16,832 nucleotides of DNA from Desulfuromusa sp. (GCA_029933365.1 JAOZOH010000062.1:1-16832), one strand, 5' to 3'. Counted from the first letter of the stretch, positions 7,917-15,216 are shown. Numbers and translations: made by a program. Notes: a model not told the origin generated them from the letters alone.

Positions 7917-8347
7917 TCAAGCAACTGCTACCATTCAAGGTTGGTTATGAAACCTATGCCCTGGAACTGGTCGAGGTTCAAGAAATTGTTGAAAACCAGA
8001 GCATTTATCCTTTTCCCGGAGCACCTGAAATTATTGCTGGAGCGATTGGTTTTCATGGGCGGATTGTTCCCGTTGTTGATCTGGCTCTATTGCTTAATTT
8101 CCCTGCTGGAAAGCTTGGTGAGCGATTGATTGTGCTGATTAATGAACGCGGTCCGGTCGCTTTGGGGGTGGATCAAGTACGAGCAATAATCAACATGGAA
8201 ATAAACCAGATGAATCAGATGCAGAACTATGCTGAGCGGAGCTATATTAGCGACGTTGTCAACTGGGGGGGGGAGATGATCAGTTTGTTTGATCTTGATC
8301 AGTTACAGCTAAAACTTGAATCAATCTGTATTCAAACGGGAGGTTGA
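7913..8347 (+). CDS. cheW: Chemotaxis adaptor CheW
   Basis: CheW is a small cytoplasmic SH3-like adaptor that links chemoreceptors to the P5 domain of CheA. The 144 residues cover a single CheW domain, with the family pattern [13 protein letters not shown], a segment around [32 protein letters not shown] and a final strand ISLFDLDQL. The start is GTG at 7913, whose last two bases are shared with the TGA of mcp (GTGA overlap), typical of coupled translation. cheY follows after one base. The codons for Trp-Gly-Gly-Glu near the C terminus form an uninterrupted G9 run at 8265-8273. Loss of one G would give a stop two codons later, and gain of one G a stop a few codons further on, so this tract is a possible slippage site. 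Confidence 0.96.
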   Translation: MIKQLLPFKVGYETYALELVEVQEIVENQSIYPFPGAPEIIAGAIGFHGRIVPVVDLALLLNFPAGKLGERLIVLINERGPVALGVDQVRAIINMEINQMNQMQNYAERSYISDVVNWGGEMISLFDLDQLQLKLESICIQTGG

Positions 8348-8348
8348 G

Positions 8349-8720
8349 TTGTCAAAACGAGTCATGATAGTCGACGATGCCCTGTTTATGCGTACCATGC
8401 TGCGCGATATTTTTGCGTCGGCAGGCTGGCAGATTGTCGTTGAAGCAGAAACTGGCGCAGAGGCGATTGCTGAATATAAAATCCACCAGCCCGATCTGGT
8501 GACCATGGATCTCGTGATGCCGGAGATGGGAGGAATTGTTGCTCTGGAAAAAATCTTGATTGATGATCCTGCTGCTCGCATTGTTGTCTGTAGCGCGTTG
8601 GGGCAGAAAAATCTGATTTTAGATGCAATTAACGCCGGGGCAAAAGATTTTATCGTCAAACCGTTTCAGGATAATCAGGTTCTTGAGGTGGCTGAGCGAG
8701 TTGTTGCAGGTGATTGTTGA
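8349..8720 (+). CDS. cheY: Single-domain response regulator CheY
   Basis: This cytoplasmic receiver is expected to be phosphorylated by CheA and to bind an output target such as the flagellar switch. The 123 residues hold a complete receiver: acidic pair Asp9-Asp10, phosphoacceptor Asp54 in VTMDLVMPEMGG, Ser82 in VVCSALGQ and Lys104 in FIVKPF. TTG at 8349 is chosen because GGGAGG (8338-8343) lies five bases upstream and the start is one base after the cheW stop. A longer version from ATG at 8316 would overlap cheW and add residues not typical of the family. The protein ends just after the fold, so there is no output domain. Its stop overlaps the cheA ATG by one base (TGATG). No CheZ or CheC phosphatase is seen nearby. 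Confidence 0.95.
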   Translation: MSKRVMIVDDALFMRTMLRDIFASAGWQIVVEAETGAEAIAEYKIHQPDLVTMDLVMPEMGGIVALEKILIDDPAARIVVCSALGQKNLILDAINAGAKDFIVKPFQDNQVLEVAERVVAGDC

Positions 8721-10549
8721 TGGATATTGTTAAACTCAGAGCAATGTTTCTGACTGAAGCAGCCGAACACCTGGAAATGATGGCTGATATTTTGGTGAGG
8801 TTAGATACTGATCCCGAAGACCAGGATGGGATTGATGCATTGTTTCGTGAAGCCCATTCGATTAAGGGGATGGCGGCAACCATGGAACATGCTGAAACGA
8901 CCAGACTGGCTCACCATCTGGAAGACCGTCTCGATGACTGTCGCCACTTCGGGCAGATCAGCAGAGTTGAAATTGACTGGTTACTGGAAGCAGTCGACCT
9001 GCTGGAACTATTGCTGGGTGACATTCGTCATGAGCAAGCGGAACGGAGTGTGACAAACTTTATTGCCAGTACCCCAAAGGAGTCTGAAGTCGAAGTAAAC
9101 TCTGCAGCGCAGGAGATGACAGCCGACCCTGCTGTGAGCGGACAGGGGCAACTGGTTCAGTTGCGGTTGCAAGAGACTGTCATTGCACCGGGACCACGAT
9201 TTCTGGTCCTCTTAAAGCACCTCGCCAAATTTGCGACAATTTTGGAATCGATCCCCTCAACAGCAGCGCTCCTTCAAGGGGAGTCTCCCTATCAGCTGTT
9301 GGTCCGTCTGGACGGTGATGTCTCGCAGGAGCAGATTCTTCAACAGCTGCAAACCTATAGTGAATTACAGGAAATTACCTTCCCTGAGGAACCAGAGGCA
9401 GACCAGCCGCATAAAAAACCAGCACCGGATAAGACGGTACGGGTCAGTACTGAACTGCTGGATCATTTTATCAATCTCACCGGGGAATTGATTACCAACC
9501 GCTACCAATTGCAAAATGCGCTGCAAGAGCAAAACTGGCAAGAGATGGAAGAAGGGGTCGGGCAGTTGGCACGACTGGTAAAGAATCTTCATCATCAGGT
9601 GTTGCAGGTGCGGATGGTTGCGTTGGAAAGTCTGGTGGGGCGTTTATCTCGAACGGTTCATGAACTCTCGCGCAGGAGTGGTAAGGAGATATCTTTTCAG
9701 GTTGAAGGGGCAGAGATTGAACTGGATAGAGCGATTGTCGAAGAACTTGCCGATCCCCTTATTCACATGGTTCGCAATGCGGTTGACCATGGCATTGAAC
9801 AGCGCGGGTCAGTCTCTATCAAAGCCTGGCGAGAGAGAGATCAGGTGCTGGTGCAGGTTGCTGACGATGGGCGAGGTATTGACCCGGACAAAATTCGTCA
9901 ACAGGCATTGGATAAAGGTTTGTTGACCTCAGCTCAGGCAAAATCAATTCGCGATTATGACCTTTTCCAGCTGATCTGCCAGCCCGGGTTTTCCACCGCC
10001 GAGGAGATCAGTGAGATCTCTGGGCGTGGTGTGGGGATGGATGTGGTCAAAACGGCAGTGGAACGGGTCGGGGGAATTTTACTGATTGATTCCATTCCGG
10101 GAGAGGGAGCACGCATAACCCTTAAGGTACCGTTGTCTCTGGCGATTATCAGAGTTTTAATGGTGGAGTGCGCTGGAATCAGAATGGCGATGCCGATTAC
10201 CCGGGTTGTGCAAACCGTTGAAGTTGTCCCTGATGAAGTCCAAAGTAGTGGCAAGCAATTGATGATCCATTATCAGGATGAATTATTGCCGATGTTGTCG
10301 TTACGTAAAATTCTAAAATCACCGAAAGGGCCACATCTCGATCCAATTCCATTGGTTATTACCGAGGTTCTGGGGCGTAAAATTGGTTTGGTGGTTGATA
10401 GCCTGGTTGGTCAACGTGAAGTTTTTGTGCAGCGCTTGCCCGCTCCTTTTGATCAGGTGCGTGGCTGCAGCGGTGGAACCATCTTAGGTGATGGGCGAAT
10501 AATTTTTCTCCTTGATCTGCAGGCCCTTTTTGAAAAACGGCGTGGATAA
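8720..10549 (+). CDS. cheA: Chemotaxis histidine kinase CheA
   Basis: CheA is the receptor-controlled kinase that phosphorylates CheY. The 609 residues show all five regions. P1/HPt has phosphorylated His46 in FREAHSIKGMA. A P2-like response-regulator docking domain covers about 144-221. P3, the dimerisation helices, starts near 237 with VSTELLDHFINLTGEL. P4, the ATPase, has HMVRNAVDHGIE near 350, VADDGRGID and GRGVGMDVVK. P5, the CheW-like domain, runs from about 466 to the end. ATG at 8720 is preceded by AGGTGA and overlaps the cheY stop by one base; TTG codons at 8714 and 8717 are less likely. The segment between HGIE and the next strand is only about three residues, roughly eleven fewer than in E. 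coli CheA. All catalytic motifs remain, so activity is expected. It is the last gene of the block. Confidence 0.97.
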   Translation: MDIVKLRAMFLTEAAEHLEMMADILVRLDTDPEDQDGIDALFREAHSIKGMAATMEHAETTRLAHHLEDRLDDCRHFGQISRVEIDWLLEAVDLLELLLGDIRHEQAERSVTNFIASTPKESEVEVNSAAQEMTADPAVSGQGQLVQLRLQETVIAPGPRFLVLLKHLAKFATILESIPSTAALLQGESPYQLLVRLDGDVSQEQILQQLQTYSELQEITFPEEPEADQPHKKPAPDKTVRVSTELLDHFINLTGELITNRYQLQNALQEQNWQEMEEGVGQLARLVKNLHHQVLQVRMVALESLVGRLSRTVHELSRRSGKEISFQVEGAEIELDRAIVEELADPLIHMVRNAVDHGIEQRGSVSIKAWRERDQVLVQVADDGRGIDPDKIRQQALDKGLLTSAQAKSIRDYDLFQLICQPGFSTAEEISEISGRGVGMDVVKTAVERVGGILLIDSIPGEGARITLKVPLSLAIIRVLMVECAGIRMAMPITRVVQTVEVVPDEVQSSGKQLMIHYQDELLPMLSLRKILKSPKGPHLDPIPLVITEVLGRKIGLVVDSLVGQREVFVQRLPAPFDQVRGCSGGTILGDGRIIFLLDLQALFEKRRG

Positions 10550-10558
10550 ATTATATAT

Positions 10559-10732
10559 CTGGTTATCCACTTCGCTCAACTAGCATCGATCCCCCCCCCC
10601 CCGGTGTGGGGGAGGGTTAGGGTGGGGGGCGAATTTGCGAGGGGACACCCCCATCCCAACCTTCCCCCATCAAGGGGGAAGGGGAAAACTCGTTACTCCA
10701 GAGTATTTAAGTGGAGCGAAGTGGATAACCAG
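10559..10732 (+). repeat. GC-rich palindromic repeat, copy 3, with terminal inverted repeats (MITE-like)
   Basis: A 174-base unit starts 10 bases after the cheA stop. Its ends, 10559-10581 and 10710-10732, are inverted repeats of each other over 23 bases with one mismatch; the shared part includes TTATCCACTTCGCTC. Inside lie module B inverted (a C12 run at 10591-10602, then GGGGGAGGGTTAGGGTGGGG) and module A (CATCCCAACCTTCCCCC, perfect 9-bp stem 10660-10668 with 10674-10682). It is the reverse complement of copy 1 in arrangement. No protein is encoded, so if mobile it would depend on a transposase elsewhere. It may also end cheA transcription. It makes up most of the 314-base gap 10550-10863; the rest holds a promoter and a small hairpin. 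Confidence 0.75.
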
Positions 10733-10741
10733 AATTATATA

Positions 10742-10771
10742 TTGGTTGTTTTTGCTTAGCTGTTTTATAAT
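10742..10771 (+). promoter_or_regulatory. Probable promoter of the CDF transporter gene
   Basis: TTGGTT at 10742-10747 and a consensus TATAAT at 10766-10771 are separated by 18 bases, about 93 bases before the transporter ATG. The promoter lies just outside the inverted-repeat end of repeat copy 3, so that insertion may have reshaped upstream control. Confidence 0.5.
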
Positions 10772-10812
10772 TTCTTGTGCGATCCTCTCCAAAATTGATG
10801 AAAATAAATCTT

Positions 10813-10833
10813 CCCCTTAGGTAGAGGGGTTTT
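10813..10833 (+). terminator. Terminator-like hairpin in the leader of the CDF gene
   Basis: CCCCT (10813-10817) pairs with AGGGG (10825-10829) around a seven-base loop and is followed by TTTT. The stem is short. It lies between the promoter at 10742-10771 and the start codon, so it could be a weak attenuator rather than the end of an upstream transcript; no alternative pairing is obvious. Confidence 0.3.
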
Positions 10834-10863
10834 GAAATTTTAAGCAGTGAAAGCTGATCCCCC

Positions 10864-11787
10864 ATGGCCTCTGGTTCAAAAAAAGTTATTTTTGCCGCTC
10901 TGGCTGGAAACACCCTGATTGCCATCACTAAGTTTATTGCGGCATCAATCACAGGGAGTTCGGCAATGCTATCTGAGGCGATTCATTCTCTGGTGGATAC
11001 GGGGAATCAAGGCTTATTGCTCTATGGTATGAAAAAGGGGGCACAGCCTGCCGATAAAGATTTCCCCTTTGGCCATGGCAAGGAAATCTATTTCTGGAGC
11101 TTTATTGTCGCCATTCTCATTTTTGCCTTAGGCGGTGGCATTTCTGTCTACGAAGGGATTCATCACCTTTTGCATCCACAACCAGCGACAAATCCACTGG
11201 TCAACTATCTTGTTCTGAGTCTGGCGATTGTCTTTGAAGGTGCTGCATGGCTGTTTGCTCTACGTGAATTTAGGCGCCATAAGGGTGAGAATGGTTATAT
11301 CGATGCGATTAACCAGACCAAAGATCCCTCTGTTCTGGTGGTTTTATTTGAGGATTCAGCAGCTATGCTTGGTTTGCTAGTCGCTCTGATTGGTATTGGC
11401 CTGACTCAACTGACTGGTAATGCCTACTTTGACGGGAGCGCATCTATCCTGATTGGATTTATTCTGATTGGGACAGCAATGTGGTTGGCGCGGGAAACCA
11501 AAGGGTTGCTGATTGGCGAAAGTGCTGAGCCGCAAATTGTGCAGGGGATTCAAGAAATTGTGCAGGAGAACCCAATCATCGAAGGGGTCAATGAAATCCT
11601 GACTATGCATATGGGGCCGGATTTTATCTTGGTCACCTTGGGCGCTGATTTTGTTGATAGCGCTTCTGCAGATGCTGTAGAGGGACAAATCGCAACGTTG
11701 GATTTGCAAATTAAGGCTCGCTTTCCAAAGGTTAAGCGGGTTTTTATAGAAGCAGAAAAAATGACCCGAAAAAAGCAATCTGCATAA
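10864..11787 (+). CDS. Cation diffusion facilitator family transporter (ZnT9-like subgroup)
   Basis: This inner-membrane protein belongs to the CDF family, whose members usually export divalent metals (Zn, Co, Fe, Mn) in exchange for protons. The 307 residues show about six hydrophobic segments and a C-terminal cytoplasmic domain (about 210-300). The second segment carries the metal-site pattern with His41 and Asp45 in SEAIHSLVDTGNQ. A conserved FPFGHGKEIYFWS loop follows. In the fifth segment the usual HxxxD is replaced by LFEDSAAMLG (Glu163, Asp164), as in SLC30A9/ZnT9-like proteins, so metal specificity should not be assumed from classical zinc exporters. The ATG at 10864 lacks a strong ribosome site, but no better start is seen. 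It stands between repeat copy 3 and lolA, with its own candidate promoter. Confidence 0.92.
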   Translation: MASGSKKVIFAALAGNTLIAITKFIAASITGSSAMLSEAIHSLVDTGNQGLLLYGMKKGAQPADKDFPFGHGKEIYFWSFIVAILIFALGGGISVYEGIHHLLHPQPATNPLVNYLVLSLAIVFEGAAWLFALREFRRHKGENGYIDAINQTKDPSVLVVLFEDSAAMLGLLVALIGIGLTQLTGNAYFDGSASILIGFILIGTAMWLARETKGLLIGESAEPQIVQGIQEIVQENPIIEGVNEILTMHMGPDFILVTLGADFVDSASADAVEGQIATLDLQIKARFPKVKRVFIEAEKMTRKKQSA

Positions 11788-11861
11788 TCTTCTGTGAACA
11801 CGTCACCCTATCTCATTAGCCACAAAAACCGGCAAACCTATCCCCTCTGGTAAAAATCTGT

Positions 11862-11877
11862 TAGGCTCTTTAGCCTA
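11862..11877 (+). other. Hairpin just before the lolA ribosome-binding site
   Basis: TAGGCT (11862-11867) and AGCCTA (11872-11877) form a perfect six-base stem with a CTTT loop, four bases before the AAAGGA ribosome site. It has no following T tract. It could affect mRNA stability or lolA translation; the rest of the 107-base gap shows nothing recognisable. Confidence 0.3.
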
Positions 11878-11894
11878 TTGAAAGGATTTACAAT

Positions 11895-12659
11895 ATGTTT
11901 ATGAGGCTGTTCGTTGCTCTGCTTGTCTTCTTTTGTGTTCCCTCCTTATCTGGTGCAACAGAGGTACAACTTAGCGATGTGGTTAACGCATTGGAAACCC
12001 CATTTAAAGCAGAAACAAAACTGCTTGATCGGATTCAGGATTTCACCGCTGATTTTTCCCAGGAATCGCATATTGCGTCCATCGATCGAACTCAGCATGG
12101 GCAGGGAATTGTAAGTTTTAAGATTCTTGCATCGTTAGAGGGTGAATCGTCCATAGTTAAATTTCGCTGGGAATACCGTAAGCCGAGTGTTCAGGAAATT
12201 ATTTCGGATGGCCATATCATGTGGGTTTACATCCCCGAAAACCGTCAGGTTATCGAAAGTGATATCAGCCAGGTGAATGCGCAACAGGGGCAAAATCCGA
12301 TCACTTTTCTCAGTGGTCTGGGAAACCTGTCGCGTGATTTTGTGATCAACTGGGCTGCAGATAAAACCGACCAAGCAGGGGACTATTCATTACTCCTTAA
12401 ACCACGAGAAGAATCACAGTTTATTCAGCAAATTGAAGTTGTTGTCAGTCATGAAGCGGTCAACGAATGGCAAGAACAGCAGAAAACCGGTAAAGCTTTC
12501 CCGATCCGTGTAACCCAAATTACTGATCCAACTGGAAATCGTACCACCATTGAATTTCACGATGTTCAGGTGAATCAGGATCTTGCAGATAAATTATTTT
12601 CTTTTGAGAGGCCCGAGGGGGTTGAACTGGTTAATCCTGGTGAACAGCTGACATTCTGA
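11895..12659 (+). CDS. lolA: Outer-membrane lipoprotein carrier protein LolA
   Basis: LolA is a periplasmic chaperone that takes lipoproteins released by the LolCDE transporter and carries them to the outer membrane. The 254-residue precursor begins with a signal peptide (charged start, hydrophobic core LFVALLVFFCV, likely cleavage after about residue 20). The mature part shows the family pattern: FTADFSQESH, GQGIVSF, FRWEYRKPSVQEIISDG, MWVYIPENRQV and the late block TTIEFHDVQVNQDLADKLFSF. It is longer than the roughly 200-residue E. coli protein, with extra residues around the central loops. AAAGGA at 11881-11886 sets the ATG at 11895. It converges with the penicillin-binding protein gene; between them only an ABC-ATPase relic is visible and no clear terminator. 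Confidence 0.93.
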   Translation: MFMRLFVALLVFFCVPSLSGATEVQLSDVVNALETPFKAETKLLDRIQDFTADFSQESHIASIDRTQHGQGIVSFKILASLEGESSIVKFRWEYRKPSVQEIISDGHIMWVYIPENRQVIESDISQVNAQQGQNPITFLSGLGNLSRDFVINWAADKTDQAGDYSLLLKPREESQFIQQIEVVVSHEAVNEWQEQQKTGKAFPIRVTQITDPTGNRTTIEFHDVQVNQDLADKLFSFERPEGVELVNPGEQLTF

Positions 12660-12676
12660 TTGTCATTTAATCCGGT

Positions 12677-12772
12677 TTAGACGGAAAGATAGCGTTTTTT
12701 GATTTCTTCATTCTCTTGTAGCTCCCGCCGAGTGCCGGAAAACCGGATCAGACCTTTATCAGATTGAGGTGA
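12677..12772 (-). pseudogene. C-terminal relic of an ABC transporter ATP-binding protein
   Basis: Reading the minus strand directly after the PBP1A stop codon, 31 codons stay open to a TAA at 12677-12679. The translation has DKGLIRFSGT, then RELQENEEIKKRYLSV at the end. That layout (Gly-x-Ile-x-Phe-x-Gly-Thr, Glu-Leu, Asn-Glu-Glu-Ile, Tyr-Leu) is the typical tail of LivF/LivG/LptB-type ATPases after the H-loop region. There is no start codon, Walker motif or signature sequence, so it cannot be functional. The homologous part starts about four codons after the PBP1A stop, which suggests a deletion or rearrangement junction here. The reading frame happens to be the same as that of PBP1A. A family search on this short stretch would be decisive. 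Confidence 0.55.
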
Positions 12773-15175
12773 CTACAATGTCCCTTCCATATCCAGCCGG
12801 AAAAAATCTTTGGCTTTCAACTTTTCTTCACCACTCATGTGGGTGGGTGCGGTGCCTGGAGCGAAGATTTCAAAATAGGCTTGTTCATTATCTTCTTCCA
12901 GGAGTAACCCATTCTTCTTATCGATTGGATGAAATTCAATTGTGTCGGGAACTCGAAAGTTTTGCACCGGATATTGCTTGACCGCCTCTTTCATAAAGGA
13001 AACCCATGCTGGAGCTGCGGCTCGTGATCCTGTTTCCTTTTTCCCCAAGGGGCGCTCTTGATCGTAGCCAACCCAGGAGACGCAGGCAAGCTGCGGGATA
13101 AAACCGATATACCAGGCGTCCTTTAAATCATTGGTGGTTCCGGTTTTACCAGCGGAGGGGCGTTCAATTGCTTTAGCTCGCCAACCGGTTCCTTCGCGGA
13201 CAACACTTTCCATAATATTGGTGATTAGGTAGGCCGTTTCCGGGGAGATGACCCGCCGCGGGGGTTTGCGAATCAGGTGCTGGTCAGCAGCCATACCTGT
13301 GGCAAAGTCTGCAGGATCGATCGATTCCAGAATCCGGCCATTACGGTCGCGAATTCGGGTGATATAGGTTGGTGGTACTAACACTCCTCCATTGGCAAAA
13401 ACCGTATAAGCGGTCAGCATCTCTAGTGGGGTGACAGCAGTTGATCCAAGCGCCATGGAAAGATCTCGCTCTAATGGCGTTTCAATGCCCAATTTTTTGG
13501 CATAATTAGCTGCGTAGTTGATTCCAATATCCTCAAGAATTTTGATTGTTACGACGTTGCGAGAATGAGCTAAAGCATAGCGGAAGCGGGTTGGACCATA
13601 GAATTTCTGCTCATAATTTTTTGGTTTCCACTCTTCTAATTTACCTGTATCAACTTTTCTGTTTTCGTAGATCAATGGTGTGTCGAGGATAATGCTGGCA
13701 GGGGTGTAGCCGCGGTCGAGAGCTGCTGCATAAATGATGGGTTTAATTGCAGACCCGGGAAGCCGCTTGGCCTGGGTTGCTCGGTTGAACTGACTTTCCT
13801 TGAAATCATAACCACCGACCATCGCCTTTATTTGTCCCGTGAAAGGGTCTACGGCAACTAGCGCTCCTTGAGCCAGGGGTGCTTGTTCCAGGCTGAGCTT
13901 TATCGCCTCGTTGTTTAAATCAAGAACCTTGACCTCAATCAACGAACCGAAAGGAAACAGGGTGCGTTTTTTCTCCCCGGCATTCCCGAGGGGTTCCTTC
14001 TCAGTTTTGCTGAACTTAATTGGTGCTGCCCATTGAGATTCTTTGATCGAAACTGTCCCGTTTCTGTCACCAATTTTACAGAGGAGTTGATCCCCTTTTT
14101 GCCCAACAATAATTGCTTGCGCATACTGGCCCACAGCCAAAGGATCAGTGGTAAATTGTTCTTGTTGTTTAAGTAAAAATTCTTCCTGTGATATTTCGTC
14201 AAGGATCTGTTGAGACCCGCGATAGCCACGGCGTTTGTCGTGATTGCGTAGATTTTCTTTAACGGCTTGCTGAGCAACTTTCTGCATCGGCAGGTTGATG
14301 CTGGTCTCAACTTCAAGACCGCCGGTATAGAGAATCTTCTCCCCAAAACGCTCCTCCAGATAACGGCGAACTTGTTCGTTGAAATAAGCAGTGACATCCA
14401 GCAGATTATTCAGACGTGGCTTGATGGTTACCTCTTCTTGTTCCGCCTGAGTATATTCCTCTGGGGTGATATAACCTTCTTTGACCATTCGACCGAGAAC
14501 ATATTTCTGCCTTTCCATGGCGCGCTCATAATGGCGATAGGGGGAGTAACGGCTGGGGGCTTGCGGTAGCCCGGCCATGATTGCCGATTCTGCCAGAGTT
14601 AACTCTTCGACATTTTTATCAAAATAGTTTTCTGCTGCTGCTTCGACCCCGTAAGCACGATGGCCGAGATAAATCTGATTCAGGTAGAGATAGAGGATTT
14701 CCTGTTTGGTCAGAGCTTTTTCCATCCGCCAGGCCAGGATTGCTTCCTTGAATTTGCGGGTGAAGGTTCGTTCAGAGGTCAACAATAGTTTTTTGGCAAC
14801 CTGTTGAGTGATTGTGCTGCCGCCTTGAGCAACTCCCCCAGCCTTCACGTTTTTCAGTGCCGCGCGGAAAATAGAGATAAAATCTATGCCCCGATGTTTG
14901 AAGAAATTTGCATCTTCAGCAGCAATAAAAGCCTGTACCAGAGTTTTTGGCATCTTCTCAAAAGGGACTAAAATTCGTCGTTCATGGGAATATTCTGCGA
15001 TGATGGCACCATCATCGGCATAGATTCGGGTAATCAGAGGGGGCTGATAATCGGAGAGGGTTTCAACCCTTGGCAGTGTTGCCGAGACGTAAAAATAAGC
15101 GCCGATCAGCAATGCTGCTCCTAGGAGCGGTAAACCGAGCAGACAGAAAAAAGCATATTTTAGATAACGGTTCAT
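12773..15175 (-). CDS. Class A penicillin-binding protein 1A (bifunctional transglycosylase/transpeptidase)
   Basis: This inner-membrane, periplasm-facing enzyme polymerises lipid II into glycan strands and cross-links the peptides. The 800 residues contain an N-terminal membrane anchor (about 8-30), a GT51 domain with catalytic Glu87 in AAEDANFFKHRG, GGSTITQQVAKKL, the second-site Glu144 in KFKEAILAWRME and a conserved YLNQIYLG. An OB-like insert covers about 300-430. The transpeptidase has nucleophile Ser475 in LPGSAIKP, Ser538-Arg-Asn and Lys677-Thr-Gly in AGKTGTTNDLKDAWY. The insert and arrangement fit PBP1A (mrcA/ponA) better than PBP1B. ATG at 15175 has no clear ribosome site. It is transcribed divergently from pyk. 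Its 3' end abuts the ABC-ATPase relic; the C terminus shows no obvious truncation. Confidence 0.95.
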   Translation of the reverse strand: MNRYLKYAFFCLLGLPLLGAALLIGAYFYVSATLPRVETLSDYQPPLITRIYADDGAIIAEYSHERRILVPFEKMPKTLVQAFIAAEDANFFKHRGIDFISIFRAALKNVKAGGVAQGGSTITQQVAKKLLLTSERTFTRKFKEAILAWRMEKALTKQEILYLYLNQIYLGHRAYGVEAAAENYFDKNVEELTLAESAIMAGLPQAPSRYSPYRHYERAMERQKYVLGRMVKEGYITPEEYTQAEQEEVTIKPRLNNLLDVTAYFNEQVRRYLEERFGEKILYTGGLEVETSINLPMQKVAQQAVKENLRNHDKRRGYRGSQQILDEISQEEFLLKQQEQFTTDPLAVGQYAQAIIVGQKGDQLLCKIGDRNGTVSIKESQWAAPIKFSKTEKEPLGNAGEKKRTLFPFGSLIEVKVLDLNNEAIKLSLEQAPLAQGALVAVDPFTGQIKAMVGGYDFKESQFNRATQAKRLPGSAIKPIIYAAALDRGYTPASIILDTPLIYENRKVDTGKLEEWKPKNYEQKFYGPTRFRYALAHSRNVVTIKILEDIGINYAANYAKKLGIETPLERDLSMALGSTAVTPLEMLTAYTVFANGGVLVPPTYITRIRDRNGRILESIDPADFATGMAADQHLIRKPPRRVISPETAYLITNIMESVVREGTGWRAKAIERPSAGKTGTTNDLKDAWYIGFIPQLACVSWVGYDQERPLGKKETGSRAAAPAWVSFMKEAVKQYPVQNFRVPDTIEFHPIDKKNGLLLEEDNEQAYFEIFAPGTAPTHMSGEEKLKAKDFFRLDMEGTL

Positions 15176-15210
15176 AATTTAATACGTTGTTAAACAAAAA
15201 GTGACAGGTG

Positions 15211-15216
15211 ATTATA
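15211..15216 (-). promoter_or_regulatory. Candidate -10 element for the PBP1A gene
   Basis: On the minus strand a consensus TATAAT reads from 15216 to 15211, about 35 bases upstream of the PBP1A ATG. No convincing -35 hexamer lies at 16-18 bases. It falls in the 150-base divergent region shared with pyk. Confidence 0.35.

Noticed and set aside
7433..7924. 163-codon open frame on the minus strand opposite mcp
   Set aside because: It lies fully within a clear MCP gene, has a low-complexity Ser/Ala-rich translation typical of the antisense of coiled-coil genes, and has no ribosome site.
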